This document shows, piece after piece, positions 1 through 10,712 of a stretch of DNA of 64,000 nucleotides. The number at the start of each line of letters is the position of its first letter. Positions within the stretch are counted from its first letter, which is position 1. The position numbers were made by a program, and so were the translations under genes. Origin of the DNA: Daldinia sp. FL1419 (taxonomy: Eukaryota; Ascomycota; Sordariomycetes; Xylariales; Hypoxylaceae); contig MU623423.1 in NCBI GenBank assembly GCA_025201765.1, positions 62,001 through 126,000 of the forward strand, written 5' to 3'. Below the pieces are notes generated by a model. That model saw only the letters and a program-made list of their open reading frames with translations, was not told the DNA's origin and did no database searches.

Positions 1-481
1 GTGCTCCCCTATGGTTTACAAGCAATTTAACGCTATGGATAAGATCAGTCTCCCAGGCTTTGTACACCAGGGAAGAGAATATCGATTCTCCTCTTTCATC
101 TCGAGATAGCCACTTGGGTAGGTCGTTAGGAAACTTAGTCGTTATGACATCTGCTGAGGAAAGGTGACCATAAGCAAGCGCTTCGTCGAGCATACTGGGG
201 ATATCCACGTATTCTGGCCTGCCAGCGCCATTCTCCAGAAGTAGATCGACAAAACCTGTTTCCGATGTTATTCCACATGCAACAAAGAGTAAAGGAGCAT
301 TTTCGTTGGTATAGTTACTAACTAATGCCGGAAACTGCTTTACTAAGAATTCGAAGCAGAGAATGGAGTTGGATATGATGAAAGGACGGAGTGCTAGATT
401 CTCGAGATCCTCTAATTCTAATCTCCCAACAGCCCTCCGAATACTGGCAATCGCGGAATCATCGGATTGGTTAGATGTAAT
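1..481 (-). CDS. ankyrin-like protein, 3' part cut by left edge
   Basis: The minus strand is open from about 481 to the left edge. It encodes roughly 160 residues with one ankyrin-repeat-like helix pair (APLLFVACG, then FVDLLLENGA), preceded by a helical stretch and followed by an acidic, weaker repeat. The frame has no ATG and is closed upstream by a TAG whose AG can serve as a splice acceptor, so this is probably an internal or terminal exon with the 5' exons at higher coordinates; none could be identified in 482-960. Ankyrin proteins are protein-binding scaffolds, and the partner here is unknown. The neighbouring HeLo relic suggests an incompatibility or NLR-type neighbourhood, but that is inference. 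It could also be a decayed fragment. Confidence 0.45.
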   Translation of the reverse strand, partial: MTSNQSDDSAIASIRRAVGRLELEDLENLALRPFIISNSILCFEFLVKQFPALVSNYTNENAPLLFVACGITSETGFVDLLLENGAGRPEYVDIPSMLDEALAYGHLSSADVITTKFPNDLPKWLSRDERGESIFSSLVYKAWETDLIHSVKLLVNHRGA

Positions 482-973
482 CTATCGAATGAACATCTTA
501 AAGCTACCTTAGATACGTAAGGTATGGAGTAAGACATTATGCTTTGAATTGGGAACCAAGTTATTTCAATGCGACCGCAGTGCTACATGTACTGAGATAT
601 GTTAATTCTGCCTTGGGTGTATACCTAGGTACCTAGGTAAGTTAGGCAAGTTGTAAACGATCGCGAGTCAAATAATGCTTCGTGGCTAAGTCAGCCATGA
701 GGAAACTTGGCGGTTTTGACTACCCAATACTAGAGTCTAGAGGCACGCAGCAGATATATTAATTGGATGAACAAGGCTGTGCTGGGGTGGGCTATGGCGG
801 ATGGTAACGTCCCTACATACGCATAGGGGGGTTACTCAGGCATTATATCTATCAAATGCATATTCCTGCCAATTCCTTTACACAATAACTGTACTATAGA
901 GACTTCTCGATTTACTCTGCGATATGATCATCGCCTCTAACCCTTTGGGCTGTTTTCCCTACCTTTGATAATC
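482..973. other. intergenic, no gene seen
   Basis: No coding frame is supported. It contains a TACCTAGGTACCTAGGTA palindromic word near 625-645, of the kind scattered through this window. It may hold undetected 5' exons of the ankyrin-like gene on the minus strand. Confidence 0.5.
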
Positions 974-2578
974 ATGGCCGAAGTAGCTGGCTTGGTTATT
1001 GTTGTCGTGGGTATAGTTGCTGCCTTTAAGGAGGCCATTGAAACAGGAGTTTTTATTAGATCTTTTCTTGAAACAGAAGGGATATATTCTATCGACCTCG
1101 GCCTTTACTACCTCATCGAAAAGACGCGACTCCAGCTTTGGGGAGAACAAGCCAGAAGACGTCAAGAGACTCATCATACAGACTCTTGGGCGTATTCGGG
1201 AACTTAGTGAAGAGGCTGACAACTTGGTTAAGAAGTATGATGTCGTCACCCCCGAAGTCCCGGGGTCTGTAAGCGAGCTTGACGACAATTTCCCGATAGC
1301 CGGGCGGTTCATAATCTTGCAAGAATCCTGCAAGAAGTGAAACCGAGAAGGAGAAGATTAGGTTGGGTAATTTATGCAAAGGATCAGTTCAAGGAAAAGA
1401 TTGAGATAATTCGTAATCATACCACGCACTTGCATGATATTACCCTCGAGTATAAAATAGCCGAGTTACTGGAAAACTGTCTTCCGGGCCGCGTCCTACC
1501 GAAAGTCAACAATAATAGCAACCTGAGGATACTATATGAACCTAACCCAGTCGTTAACCAGCCGCTGGCTCTTTCCGCGTTGGTCAAGCTGCATCATCAG
1601 ATGGCAAGCATGGACTCAAATGGCTCGGCGACGTGTGTCACGAAAAATGAGCTGGAGCTTTTTGGGACATCGTTATATACCGGCAGGTTTAAACACCCCG
1701 ACGGGACGGTTTCCCTGGCGTGGGTTGAGTGGAACATTCTAGATACTGGCTCTGCTGCTGACGTGCAGAAATATATTGATCGCATTAACTCTCTAGGGTT
1801 CGTCCTAGAGAAAGTGAGCGACCCGGTCTTACGACCGCCGCCATGTTACGGTGTTTTTGTCGACTCGCTTAATGCAGGCTATAGCGCTGGACGACTTGGG
1901 TATGTGTTTGGGCTACCTTCAGACCAGTCCACGCGTGGTAAGGACTATAGTATTATTAGTTACGAAAGGGATCTTTGCACATACCCTCCGATCCGCCTTA
2001 GTGATCTTATCAGAAATCAGGAAATCCAAATACCGTTACTTGGGGATCGTTTTCAGCTTGCGTACGCGCTTGCACGTGCCTTCAGCCGCTTTCATGCTGC
2101 AGGATGGCTGCATAAAGGATTTCACACTGGCAACATCCTATTCTTCCAAAAACGTGGCGGACGTGTAGACATAACTGAACCATTCATTGCTGGTTTTCAG
2201 TATTCCCGTCCACAAGGAGATATTTCATTGGCGTACTCTCCTTTACGTAAGGAGGTAGAGCATTACTATCACCCTAATGCCCACATTGGCTTCACAAAAG
2301 GAAGGACCTCTATAGCTTGGGTGTGGTTCTGTGTGAGATCGGGCGTTTGGGATTATTAGCTGATCGTAAAACGAAGCCTGAGAGCCGAAGCCAATGGCAG
2401 AGTTTTAATACTGAGCAGAGTCCTGGCTGATCTCGGGTGGAGGATGGGGGACAAATATCACAGTGCTGCGAGAGCATTGCTTGCTTGTGAGCTCCCTGAC
2501 GACCAAACCCTTCATGACTACTTCGCGGAGCAGTTTCTAGAGAAGGTCATGAAACCATTGAGTAGCTGCAGTGCTTGA
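974..2578 (+). pseudogene. HeLo-domain / kinase-like protein, frameshifted
   Basis: The ATG at 974 opens a typical HeLo N-terminus (AEVAGLVIVVVGIVAAFKEA, then TRLQLWGE), as in fungal prion-inhibition and incompatibility proteins. The C-terminal part is a protein-kinase-like fold with a degenerate catalytic loop (GWLHKGFHTGNILF) and a DLYSLGVVLCEIG helix. The similarity jumps frame at least four times: near 1140, 1330, 2300 and 2420. No GT-AG intron explains the jumps. The last frame ends naturally at 2576-2578 after LEKVMKPLSS. The joined length would be about 530 residues, the usual size of this family. Neighbouring genes read without frame errors, so sequencing error is unlikely and this looks like a dead copy. 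Its ancestral role would have been non-self recognition or cell-death signalling (inference). Confidence 0.75.
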
Positions 2579-3121
2579 GTGGTTACCGAGAGCATGCGTT
2601 GTAATTCCAGATGATCCGTTTGGGAGAAAGGAAGCTTTGGGAGTGTATGGTTTTTGATTTCTATAGGGTTGGGTTGAATCTCCTTGTGGAAGAATGAAGT
2701 TGTTTTCGTATGAATTATGAATGAAGAGCAGAGTTAGAAGTATGCATCGGTACGTACCTATCTCTAGGTACATAGTTAGTACTTAGGTACCTAATAAGTT
2801 TCAAGTTCTAGGTTGCATGTGCCTATGACGGAAGGCCCACTTAAATAAATAGTAGCTTATTGCAACAGTGCAAAAGACGCATGGGACCAGCTTCAGCCGT
2901 GCTTCCAAACGTTAAACCGCCCTATGTAAAGCTAGGAAGCCTTGTGCTAGGTACCTTACCTCATCTCCTACATTATTTCTAGGTACCTACCTACTTCCAA
3001 CCTAGGGAGCTTCAACATTCGACTCACGCTGCCACATTTTCGCATCGAGCTCGCTTCCGGCTCTAATACACAAACTAGTCAACATTCATAAAGCTCCCTT
3101 TAAACGATTACGATTTCCATC
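2579..3121. other. intergenic, promoter side of V-ATPase H gene
   Basis: No gene is seen. Several TAGGTACCTA-like words lie near 2750-2795 and 2948-2995. The last 100 bases before the V-ATPase subunit H start are pyrimidine-rich, as is usual for fungal promoters. Confidence 0.5.
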
Positions 3122-4673
3122 ATGTCGCTCGATCCCCCTCCCTACCTCGGTTCGCTCCAAAACAACATTCGTCAGCGACCGATTCCGTGGGATGGAGCAG
3201 CTAGAGCAGGCACTATCACCGAGGCCCAATTGGCCAAGATTAGAGCCGTCGATAAAGTAAAGAGAGAACAGCGAAAACAAGTAGTCGAAGGCGACCTTGA
3301 CGGTTATAGGATACTGTTTGTCGGAGGACCAGGCTCGACAGGTGTTCTCCAGTCGGCTAGCAAGCGTTCTGATGTTGTTCAGTACATCTTGGTCTTATTG
3401 AGCGACCTGCTCGAAGGTGCGCTCCTTTCCCATTAGTATCAATAATTATCAATCAAAAATTCACTCGTTTAACATCATCCAGGTGTCCCAGCGCTCGCGA
3501 AGGCGCTGTTTAGAGATCCGGACCCGTATCGGCATCTACTACCCCTTCTCGCGCATTCGAACAACTCGGAAGATCCCATCCCTCTCCTTACCTCTACCGT
3601 TCTTACAACCCTTATGGCCAACTCCAAGGACGAATCTGCATCGACGGCACATGCTTTGCCTCTTGTCTTGAGCTACCTATGCGGGCTAATCAAGAATTCA
3701 AACGATGCAGGGTTACAGGATATCGCAGTTATGGAATACTCTTCTCTCTTGTATGGCCAATCATCCCGGCGATTGTTTTGGAAGCAAAGAAGCGAGACCG
3801 TTACTCCTTTAATCGAAATCCTACGAAAGGCCGCGGGCGTCGGCGGTGAGTCCTCTGCTAGTCTCTGGAGCGGTAACGGTACGACTCGGAGCGGTGGTTT
3901 CGAAGGTATTAGTGGTGGAGTCGGACTGCAGCTATTATACCACGTCCTCCTGGTATTATGGCAGCTAAGTTTCGAGTCGGAAGATATTGGCAATGACCTG
4001 GATGAGTACGGAGACCCCCCTTTCAAAGTAAAACGATTGCAACTAACGCAGATATAGCGAATACGACATCATTCTTTTATACACCCAGTTGCTACGGCTA
4101 TCACCTAAGGAGAAGACTACGCGTCTCCTTCTATCTACGCTATACAACCTTCTCGAAGCCAATCCTTCCACGCTTCTTCCCACAGCAGTTTTAGCACGAC
4201 TTCCCGCGCTCCTTCAAAATTTTAGCGGACGTCGCTTGACGGACCCGGACTTGCAAGAGGACTTGGAAAAACTAAAGGAGATGTTGGAGGAGTACCAGAA
4301 GACCAAGACCACATTCGATGAGTACGTCGCAGAGGTTCAATCCGGACATCTAAGATGGTCGCCCCCTCACCGTCACCAAATCTTCTGGGCCGAAAACGCG
4401 CGAAAGATTCTAGAATTTGAGAACGGCGAAATTCCGCGAAAATTAGCGGATATTATGAAGAAGCCGTGGGAAAACGACAAGGCGGTCCTGGCGATCGCTT
4501 GCAACGACGTGGGCTGCCTAGTCAAGGAAGTACCGGAGAAGAGATACCAGCTAGAGAAGCTAGGGTTAAAGACTCGCATCATGGAGCTCATGCAGGATTC
4601 TGACGAGAATGTGCGATGGGAGAGTTTACGAGCTCTGGGCGGTTGGCTCAAGTATAGCTTCGAGAGCAACTAA
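3122..4673 (+). CDS. vma13: V-type proton ATPase subunit H
   Basis: Three exons (3122-3416, 3483-4005, 4058-4673) join in phase to give 477 residues, the usual length of fungal Vma13. Subunit H caps the V1 sector and is needed for ATP-driven proton pumping into vacuoles and endosomes, and for silencing ATPase activity when V1 detaches. The protein is helical and ARM/HEAT-like. The C-terminal half carries the most recognisable family motifs: RLSPKEKTTRLLLSTL, then WSPPHRHQIFWAENA, and finally VRWESLRALGGWLKYS at the end. Intron 1 is 66 bases and intron 2 is 52 bases; for intron 2 the acceptor TAG at 4055-4057 restores the DDEYDIILLYTQ reading. It stands alone, with no operon-like neighbours. 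This is a single-copy housekeeping gene and the call is firm. Confidence 0.95.
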
Positions 4674-5323
4674 GCTATTAAGTTGACTTGGTTCAGGTGT
4701 GCGGATATGATTATACTCCTTGTTGTATTCTTTCGATTGTCACGGGTGCTGGGGTGTTGCAACACGGCGCGGGTGCGAAGACACGTCGTCTTACATAGTA
4801 TATTGGGTAGGATAGAGACGTGATGGGCCGATTTGAGCTAGTATGCTGGTAGGTAGCCAACAAACCACAAGCTACGCATTTTAAACCACGACCGAAGTCT
4901 CAAGCGTCGGCAAGGTTACGATGATCTTGTGCGGGGGATGCTATAGTCCCCCGCTCGGCTTGGATAGCGGAGCTCTTGATAGGGGTTGTTTTGAATTATA
5001 AGATGTACTATGTAAGCTGTAGACTACCTAGCAGGTACTGGAGTAACCTACCTTAGGTCCTACGTAAGGGACGGGGGGATAGAGGTCCGGGTGCTTATAG
5101 TCGCTATAACGTAATGGTTGGATACCAGCTTACCGGAGATGCCAAGTCTAATGAAAGCGGTACATAGGTCCGGTGCTCGGGGGGTTCGGCTTAGCGGCAA
5201 GAAGCGGAAGAAAGATTAAGGTAGGTAAGTACCTCCTAGCTAAATATACTACTACTACTACTACCCCTCTTGCTCGATTGAACCTTTTATGGGAATACCT
5301 AATAAGCTAAAGATGTACCTCTT

Positions 5324-5364
5324 GAAGCCAGCGAAGCCAGTAAAGCCAGTAAAGCCAGTAAAGC
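5324..5364. repeat. 9-base tandem repeat (AGCCAGTAA)
   Basis: About four and a half head-to-tail copies of AGCCAGTAA, the first with GCGA in place of GTAA. Direct reading of the bases. Confidence 0.85.
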
Positions 5365-5651
5365 CTCGGGTTTATGACGACCCCGATAGCGCTACCCCAT
5401 GCCGACGGCAATAGGTACCCCACACCGATTAACAATGCTATGGGGGAGCAATAAGCGTAGGTACCGGTACCTAGAGTCAGGTAAATCAGATACCTATCCA
5501 CGGATGTAGGCATTGTACCTACCTAGGTATACATCCCCCATCCCGAACTTTGCCCCTTCCGGGAGAAATTCCAAACTGTACAAACACATATGCATTGATG
5601 CCAATGGCTAATTCTTATGCCCAAGGGCTTATGTAGAAAAGGGGTGTCTTG

Positions 5652-5681
5652 CTTTTTTATTTATTTATTTATTTATTTATT
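5652..5681. repeat. ATTT microsatellite
   Basis: A T run followed by about six ATTT units, some 40 bases upstream of the methylmalonate-semialdehyde dehydrogenase start codon. Such T-rich tracts are common in fungal promoters. Confidence 0.85.
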
Positions 5682-5722
5682 GTATTTATCGGTAAGAGTT
5701 GATCTCGGTCTTTCATCTCATC

Positions 5723-7507
5723 ATGCACCGTCTCATACGCACTCGAGGCATTGCTACAAGCGCCGGCCGCATCGCTACTCGTCGATTCGCTTCTTCTCTA
5801 TCGTCCGTCTATACAATTCCCAGAATGTCGTCCAGAGCGTCTGCTTCCTCCCGTATGGCCGTCATGGCTAAGCAGCTTCGTCCTATGAGCGCCCTGGCTT
5901 CGACTGCTACGAGTTACCCCACGACCCACGAGAAGATAGAGAAGCCGGAGGATACCCCGTACTTTGTCGATAATGAATTTAGACCTAGTCAAACAGACAA
6001 GTTCATCGAGTTGCACGACCCAGCTACGAATAACCTCGTTACTCGGGTCCCACAGCTCACGAAGGCGGAACTTCAGGCTGCCGTAGATAGTGCCCAGCGT
6101 GCGTTCCCGGAATGGAGGGCCAAGAGCGTGCTTGCTCGCCAGCAGGTCATGTTCAAGTACGTTAGCCTGATTCGTGAGAATTGGGACCGCCTGGCTGCGA
6201 GCATTACCCTCGAACAAGGCAAGACCTTCGTAGATGCCCGGGGTGACGTCCTTCGTGGGCTTCAGGTGGCGGAGGCTGCATGTGGTGCCCCGGAATACTT
6301 GAAGGGTGAGGTACTCGAGGTTGCTAAGGATATGGAGACGAGATCGTACAGGGAACCGTTGGGTGTTGTTGCTGCTATCTGCCCTTTTAGTAAGTTCTAT
6401 TATAGAATTGGACATTAGTCGGTCAACTTTTACTAACAGCGTCGATCGACAGACTTCCCCGCCATGATCCCGTTATGGTGTATCCCAATTGCGACGGTAA
6501 CTGGCAATACTGTAGTCCTAAAGCCTTCCGAGAGGGACCCTGGGGCAGCTATGATCTTGGTCGAGCTAGCGAAAGAGGCTGGTTTCCCCGAGGGTGTGGT
6601 TAATGTGGTCCACGGTGCGCATGACACCGTCAACTTCCTCCTAGACGCCCCGGAGATCAAAGCTATAAGCTTTGTCGGTGGAAACAAGGCGGGAGAGTAC
6701 ATCTTCAGCAGGGGCTCTGCCAACGGCAAGAGAGTGCAAGCTAATCTAGGCGCCAAGAACCACGCGGCTGTCATGCCAGATTGCAACAAGAACCAATTCA
6801 TCAACGCTATTGTTGGGGCCGCTTTTGGTGCTGCTGGTCAACGGTGCATGGCCCTTAGCACGCTGGTCATGGTAGGCGAAACGAAGGAGTGGCTCACTGA
6901 ACTGGCAGAGAGTGCCAAGAAACTCCAAGTCAATGGCGGCTTCGAGGAGGGTGCTGACCTAGGCCCCGTCATCACGCCGCAGAGCAAGGCCAGAATCGAG
7001 AGTCTAATTGCTAGCGCCGAAGAAGAGGGTGCTACGATACTTCTAGATGGGCGAGGATTCAAGCCTGAGAAGTACCCGAACGGCAACTGGGTCGGCCCTA
7101 CAATCATCACAAACGTGACCAAGGACATGAAGTGCTACAAAGAAGAGATCTTTGGCCCCGTCCTAGTTTGCCTGAACGTAGACACGCTAGACGAAGCGAT
7201 CGACCTAATCAACGAGAACGAATATGGCAACGGTACCGCCATCTTCACGCGCTCAGGTGCGACAGCTGAGACGTTCCGACGAAACATCGAGGCTGGCCAA
7301 GTTGGCATCAATGTCCCAATCCCGGTGCCTCTACCCATGTTCTCCTTCACCGGAAACAAGAAGAGCGTCGCTGGGGGCGGTGCCAACACATTCTATGGAC
7401 GTCCGGGAGTTAACTTTTACACTCAACAGAAGACGGTCACGGCGCTATGGTCTAGCGCGGATGCTATTTCCAAGAAGGCGGATGTCGCCATGCCTACGCA
7501 CAGTTAA
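5723..7507 (+). CDS. methylmalonate-semialdehyde dehydrogenase (CoA-acylating), mitochondrial
   Basis: Two exons (5723-6389, 6453-7507; the intron has a TACTAAC branch site at 6431-6437) give 573 residues. The enzyme oxidises methylmalonate and malonate semialdehydes to propionyl-CoA and acetyl-CoA in valine, beta-alanine and pyrimidine breakdown. The N-terminus (MHRLIRTRG then RIATRRFASS) is Arg/Ser-rich with no early acids, as in a mitochondrial targeting peptide. Family marks include CPFNFPAMIPLW, LKPSERDP (cofactor-binding Lys about 246) and the catalytic Cys about 354 in GAAGQRCMALS. QANLGAKNH has Asn where hydrolytic aldehyde dehydrogenases carry the general-base Glu, as expected of the CoA-dependent subfamily. 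The ATG at 5723 is the first that gives the targeting peptide; later Met codons at 5825 and 5855 are less likely. The call is firm. Confidence 0.95.
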
Positions 7508-7511
7508 GATA

Positions 7512-7550
7512 GGGGGTAAATAGGGGGTAAATAGGGGGGGGGGGGGGGGG
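7512..7550 (+). repeat. G-rich tract, G-quadruplex-like
   Basis: Just after the dehydrogenase stop codon the plus strand reads G5-TAAATA-G5-TAAATA-G17. Four or more G runs separated by 6-base loops fit the intramolecular G-quadruplex pattern, in DNA and in the 3' UTR of the transcript. Confidence 0.85.
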
Positions 7551-8257
7551 CATGGGAACATAGCATAGTACATGAAATTTGAGGGTTAGGCTAGGGACTC
7601 GGTAGTTATGGCCACGAGAAAGTCGCCCGTATATAGCGTTTGTCCATGTGTTTCAATGAGATGAATTATGATTTCCACGCTACTGATGGAATGAAAACGA
7701 TGGGGATTAATTACCTAGGATATGATACTATTTATAGGATTATAGTAAGAACTAATGACGCCGAGGAACAGAAAGGAACAGAGCGCAAAAATGGGTTTTG
7801 GCTGTTTACCTCTTTACCTCTTGGGGACTATTTCACCAACTTATAAAATTGAGCTGATGTTAAAAACGAACCTAATCACGAAGTTTTGGGCTTTGAGATC
7901 GCGTCACCCTTTTTGTTTATATTTACCTGCTTATACAATACCATAACTTAAAATTATTAAGAATAGTATAAGTATCTGCCTCCCCGAAATAAGTCCCCGT
8001 CAAACAATTCTTCCCCTTAAAAAAACCACTTTCGGTAAATCAACACCTTGCGAGAAAACTACAATTTCACAATTTCACAATTCACAATTCACAATTCATA
8101 ACCGGCCGCGACAATTCTCCACTACGACCTTCGCCGTCACCGGATTCTACCAGTATTACCTAAGACACTGACGTAACCAATCCCTTTTACTCTCGAGGGT
8201 TAACTGAGCTAACTCCGACTTATATTATACAACTCCCCCCAAATCACTATTTCCGTC
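7551..8257. other. intergenic between dehydrogenase and F-box genes
   Basis: No gene is supported; short frames at 7640-7946 resemble nothing. It holds the 3' flank of the dehydrogenase gene and, from about 8060, the A/C-rich promoter of the F-box gene. Confidence 0.5.
8061..8099. repeat. ACAATTTC/ACAATTC tandem repeat
   Basis: Five consecutive near-identical 7-8 base units lie about 160 bases upstream of the F-box protein start codon. Read directly. Confidence 0.85.
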
Positions 8258-10096
8258 ATGGAAACCAAACGGTCTCGTCCGCTTGCGGATCTTGCACGAT
8301 CCAGGTATTATTTTCGCAGAACCGCCGACAGGGGTTTTGTCGGCCTTGGGAAGGTTGATTCTACGACTAAGAAGTACGAGAATGGTAGCGAGAATGACAG
8401 CGAGAATGAGAATGAGAATGAGAAAGGTATTATCGCCAGACCCAAGGCCAAGGAACCAACCGATCTCCCGAGGGAGCTTTTCGGAATGATGGCTTCATCC
8501 CTTTTGCCGCGGGATATTGTCTGCTGCCGCCGCGTGAGCCGCAACTGGAATATCGCGTTCGGCCTCAAATCGGAAGATTTGCTAAAGCTGCACTTCCCGA
8601 ACGCCCGCGAGGTGCGGATTCCGGGGGTTTTGGGCCCCAACCCGAATTGGGCGAGGACGTATGATCGCGTGGCGACAAGATATCACCACATCCTCGCCGC
8701 GCGACCGAGGGTTGTGGAGAAGATTCCCGCTCTAGGGATGGGTGATGCGGGAACGTGTCGCATTGCCCAGTGGAGCCGCTGGTTGAGATGGAACGATTAT
8801 AGGGCAGTCTTTCAGCACGAGGATCCGGCGTGGAGTTACGACGATGGGATACTGGTGTATCAGGAAGAGCAAGGGGAGAGTTGGGTTGCGTACGATTTGG
8901 AGACGGAAAGGCTGATTGCAATCCCGTTTGATACGCGGAACAAATTGATTAGGAGAGTGAGGTTAGCCGATGGAGTGCTGGTGTTTGAGTGGTGCGATTC
9001 GACGGCGTTTCGCAAGCTCGAGTGGTCGGAGGGCATACATCGCCATTACGCTACCGCTTTTGATGTAACACGGGATATGGTAGAGGTACAACTGCACGCC
9101 GGTTCTGAGCAGACGGTGGTGCGGACTTCGGTGGATATCACGTTCCGCAGCGAGTGGAAAATCCACCCCTTCGGTCTGACGTTAATCTATACCGACCGAT
9201 TCTTTTCCGCGCATACACGTACGCATTATGCAGTGTACGTATGGGAATCAGAACCGGCTCCTTGGGGCGAGGAGCCCTCGTCGCCCCCTTTAGAAAGACT
9301 TACGATATGGGACATCTCACAACCGTCTTCATATCGACCATCTGAAGACGAAGCAAAAACAAGCCAACCAACTGCGACTCCCGCCACCAATACTAATACC
9401 GAGGGACCAAAAGTCATCAACCGCCTCGAACAACGCGACCTCGAGTTTTTCGGGGTACGCCAGCGACGCAAACCACGTCTCCGAGCAATTCACCTCGACG
9501 AAGCCAACGTGTACATCCACGAGGAAGAGCACCGGTGGTTACGGGGACCCCACGCGACCCAGGGCTCGACGCGGAACCACCTAGTCCGCAGCACCGGGAT
9601 CCCGTTCACCGGCTTCGGGCCTCGATGGTTCGACCAGTGCGGCGCCGACAACGTGCACATGAATTTCTGCCCGCGGGCAGGGCCTCTCGCGCGTACTCTC
9701 AACAACAGCACCAACACCAATACTGCCGACACGAAAAAGAAATTCGCCAAGAAAGGACCCTTGTGGCCCGGATGGGCCCCGTGCTGGCGCCACGACGAGT
9801 TCCCCTACCTCACCCTCAGCGAAGCGGTAGATCTCGGCGCGGGAGTCAAGATCGCGGCGCGCCAGTGCTTTATGCTCGAGGCGCTATCGCAGTACATCAG
9901 GCCGCGCATCAACGTGCAGATCGGGCAGGACGCCATCGTAGGCGGTCTAGGGGCGGGCAGCAACACGCGGGCGCCTGATATCAGGTTCGGGGAGGGCATG
10001 TGGAGGGAGATGATGGCGGCGGGGAAGATTGCCGGAGACGAGAGGTGGATCGTCGGCGAGGATTGTAAGGGAAATATCACCGTTGTGAGGTTTTAA
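8258..10096 (+). CDS. F-box domain protein
   Basis: A single-exon frame of 612 residues. An F-box is visible at about residues 68-102: DLPRELFGMMASSLLPRD, then VCCRRVSRNWN. F-box proteins link substrates to the SCF ubiquitin ligase through Skp1, so this is probably a substrate adaptor. The substrate-binding part is not a recognisable WD40 or LRR array. Instead a long region suggests beta-propeller-like strands (residues about 170-370), followed by a Thr/Asn/Glu linker with TNTNTEG and NNSTNTNTADT tracts. Before the F-box lies an acidic Glu-Asn repeat (SENENENE, about residues 44-56). Many such F-box genes with divergent C-termini occur in filamentous fungi. The start ATG is the first in frame and follows a typical fungal leader. 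The substrate is unknown. Confidence 0.8.
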   Translation: METKRSRPLADLARSRYYFRRTADRGFVGLGKVDSTTKKYENGSENDSENENENEKGIIARPKAKEPTDLPRELFGMMASSLLPRDIVCCRRVSRNWNIAFGLKSEDLLKLHFPNAREVRIPGVLGPNPNWARTYDRVATRYHHILAARPRVVEKIPALGMGDAGTCRIAQWSRWLRWNDYRAVFQHEDPAWSYDDGILVYQEEQGESWVAYDLETERLIAIPFDTRNKLIRRVRLADGVLVFEWCDSTAFRKLEWSEGIHRHYATAFDVTRDMVEVQLHAGSEQTVVRTSVDITFRSEWKIHPFGLTLIYTDRFFSAHTRTHYAVYVWESEPAPWGEEPSSPPLERLTIWDISQPSSYRPSEDEAKTSQPTATPATNTNTEGPKVINRLEQRDLEFFGVRQRRKPRLRAIHLDEANVYIHEEEHRWLRGPHATQGSTRNHLVRSTGIPFTGFGPRWFDQCGADNVHMNFCPRAGPLARTLNNSTNTNTADTKKKFAKKGPLWPGWAPCWRHDEFPYLTLSEAVDLGAGVKIAARQCFMLEALSQYIRPRINVQIGQDAIVGGLGAGSNTRAPDIRFGEGMWREMMAAGKIAGDERWIVGEDCKGNITVVRF

Positions 10097-10712
10097 GGAC
10101 GGAGTCGGCATGGGAGCGGGAGCACAGCGGAAGGAGTCGGGGTTCGGTATTTGGCGGTTTCGGTTTGGGATAAATTGGCACAGCGGCGACAGCGGTTTCG
10201 GGAGCGTATGGGTTCGCATGGTTAGGGATGGGTTCGGCATAACAGGTACACGGTTATACTTGGTACCGGGGCCAAGAAGCCCCTTTTATACCCCTATTGG
10301 ATAAATCTTGGAGTTCTAAAGCGATACCCTCATGTTATATTGTTAGAAGAGTATAAACAACATACTCCCTAGTCAGAATGGAAAGCGTTGGATCCGAGGA
10401 TTCTTTGGAACTTACTTGACGGCTTAGCAAACAATTTTATTTTCCATTGAAGCCCCTTCATATTCTTATAGATGATGCTGGCGTTCTGAGGTATTGACTC
10501 ACTCTTTCAGCGTAGGTATGTAGCAATCATACACAAGATACATGTTGCTTTTCACATATTATTAAATTAAAAATCCAACTTCGAGGGATCGACTATAAAG
10601 TGCTATCATCATACATCATCGTTCATCAAGCAATATTTGGTATCATAAACTCATCCCTCCCAATATGTAGTATTATATAGGTGTCTTAACATACTCAACA
10701 TCACCATATATC
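10097..10712. other. intergenic between convergent genes
   Basis: It lies between the 3' ends of the F-box gene and the minus-strand phosphatase-like gene. The first 200 bases are G-rich with an imperfect CGGTTTCGG motif repeated; the rest is AT-rich. No gene is seen. Confidence 0.5.

Larger units (their letters stand above)
4674..5722. other. intergenic with short repeats
   Basis: No gene is seen. It contains a CTA/ACT microsatellite near 5244-5261, a 9-base tandem array at 5324-5364, several TACCTAGGTA words (5216-5240, 5460-5530) and an ATTT run at 5652-5681. The last 250 bases are presumably the promoter of the dehydrogenase gene that follows. Confidence 0.5.
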
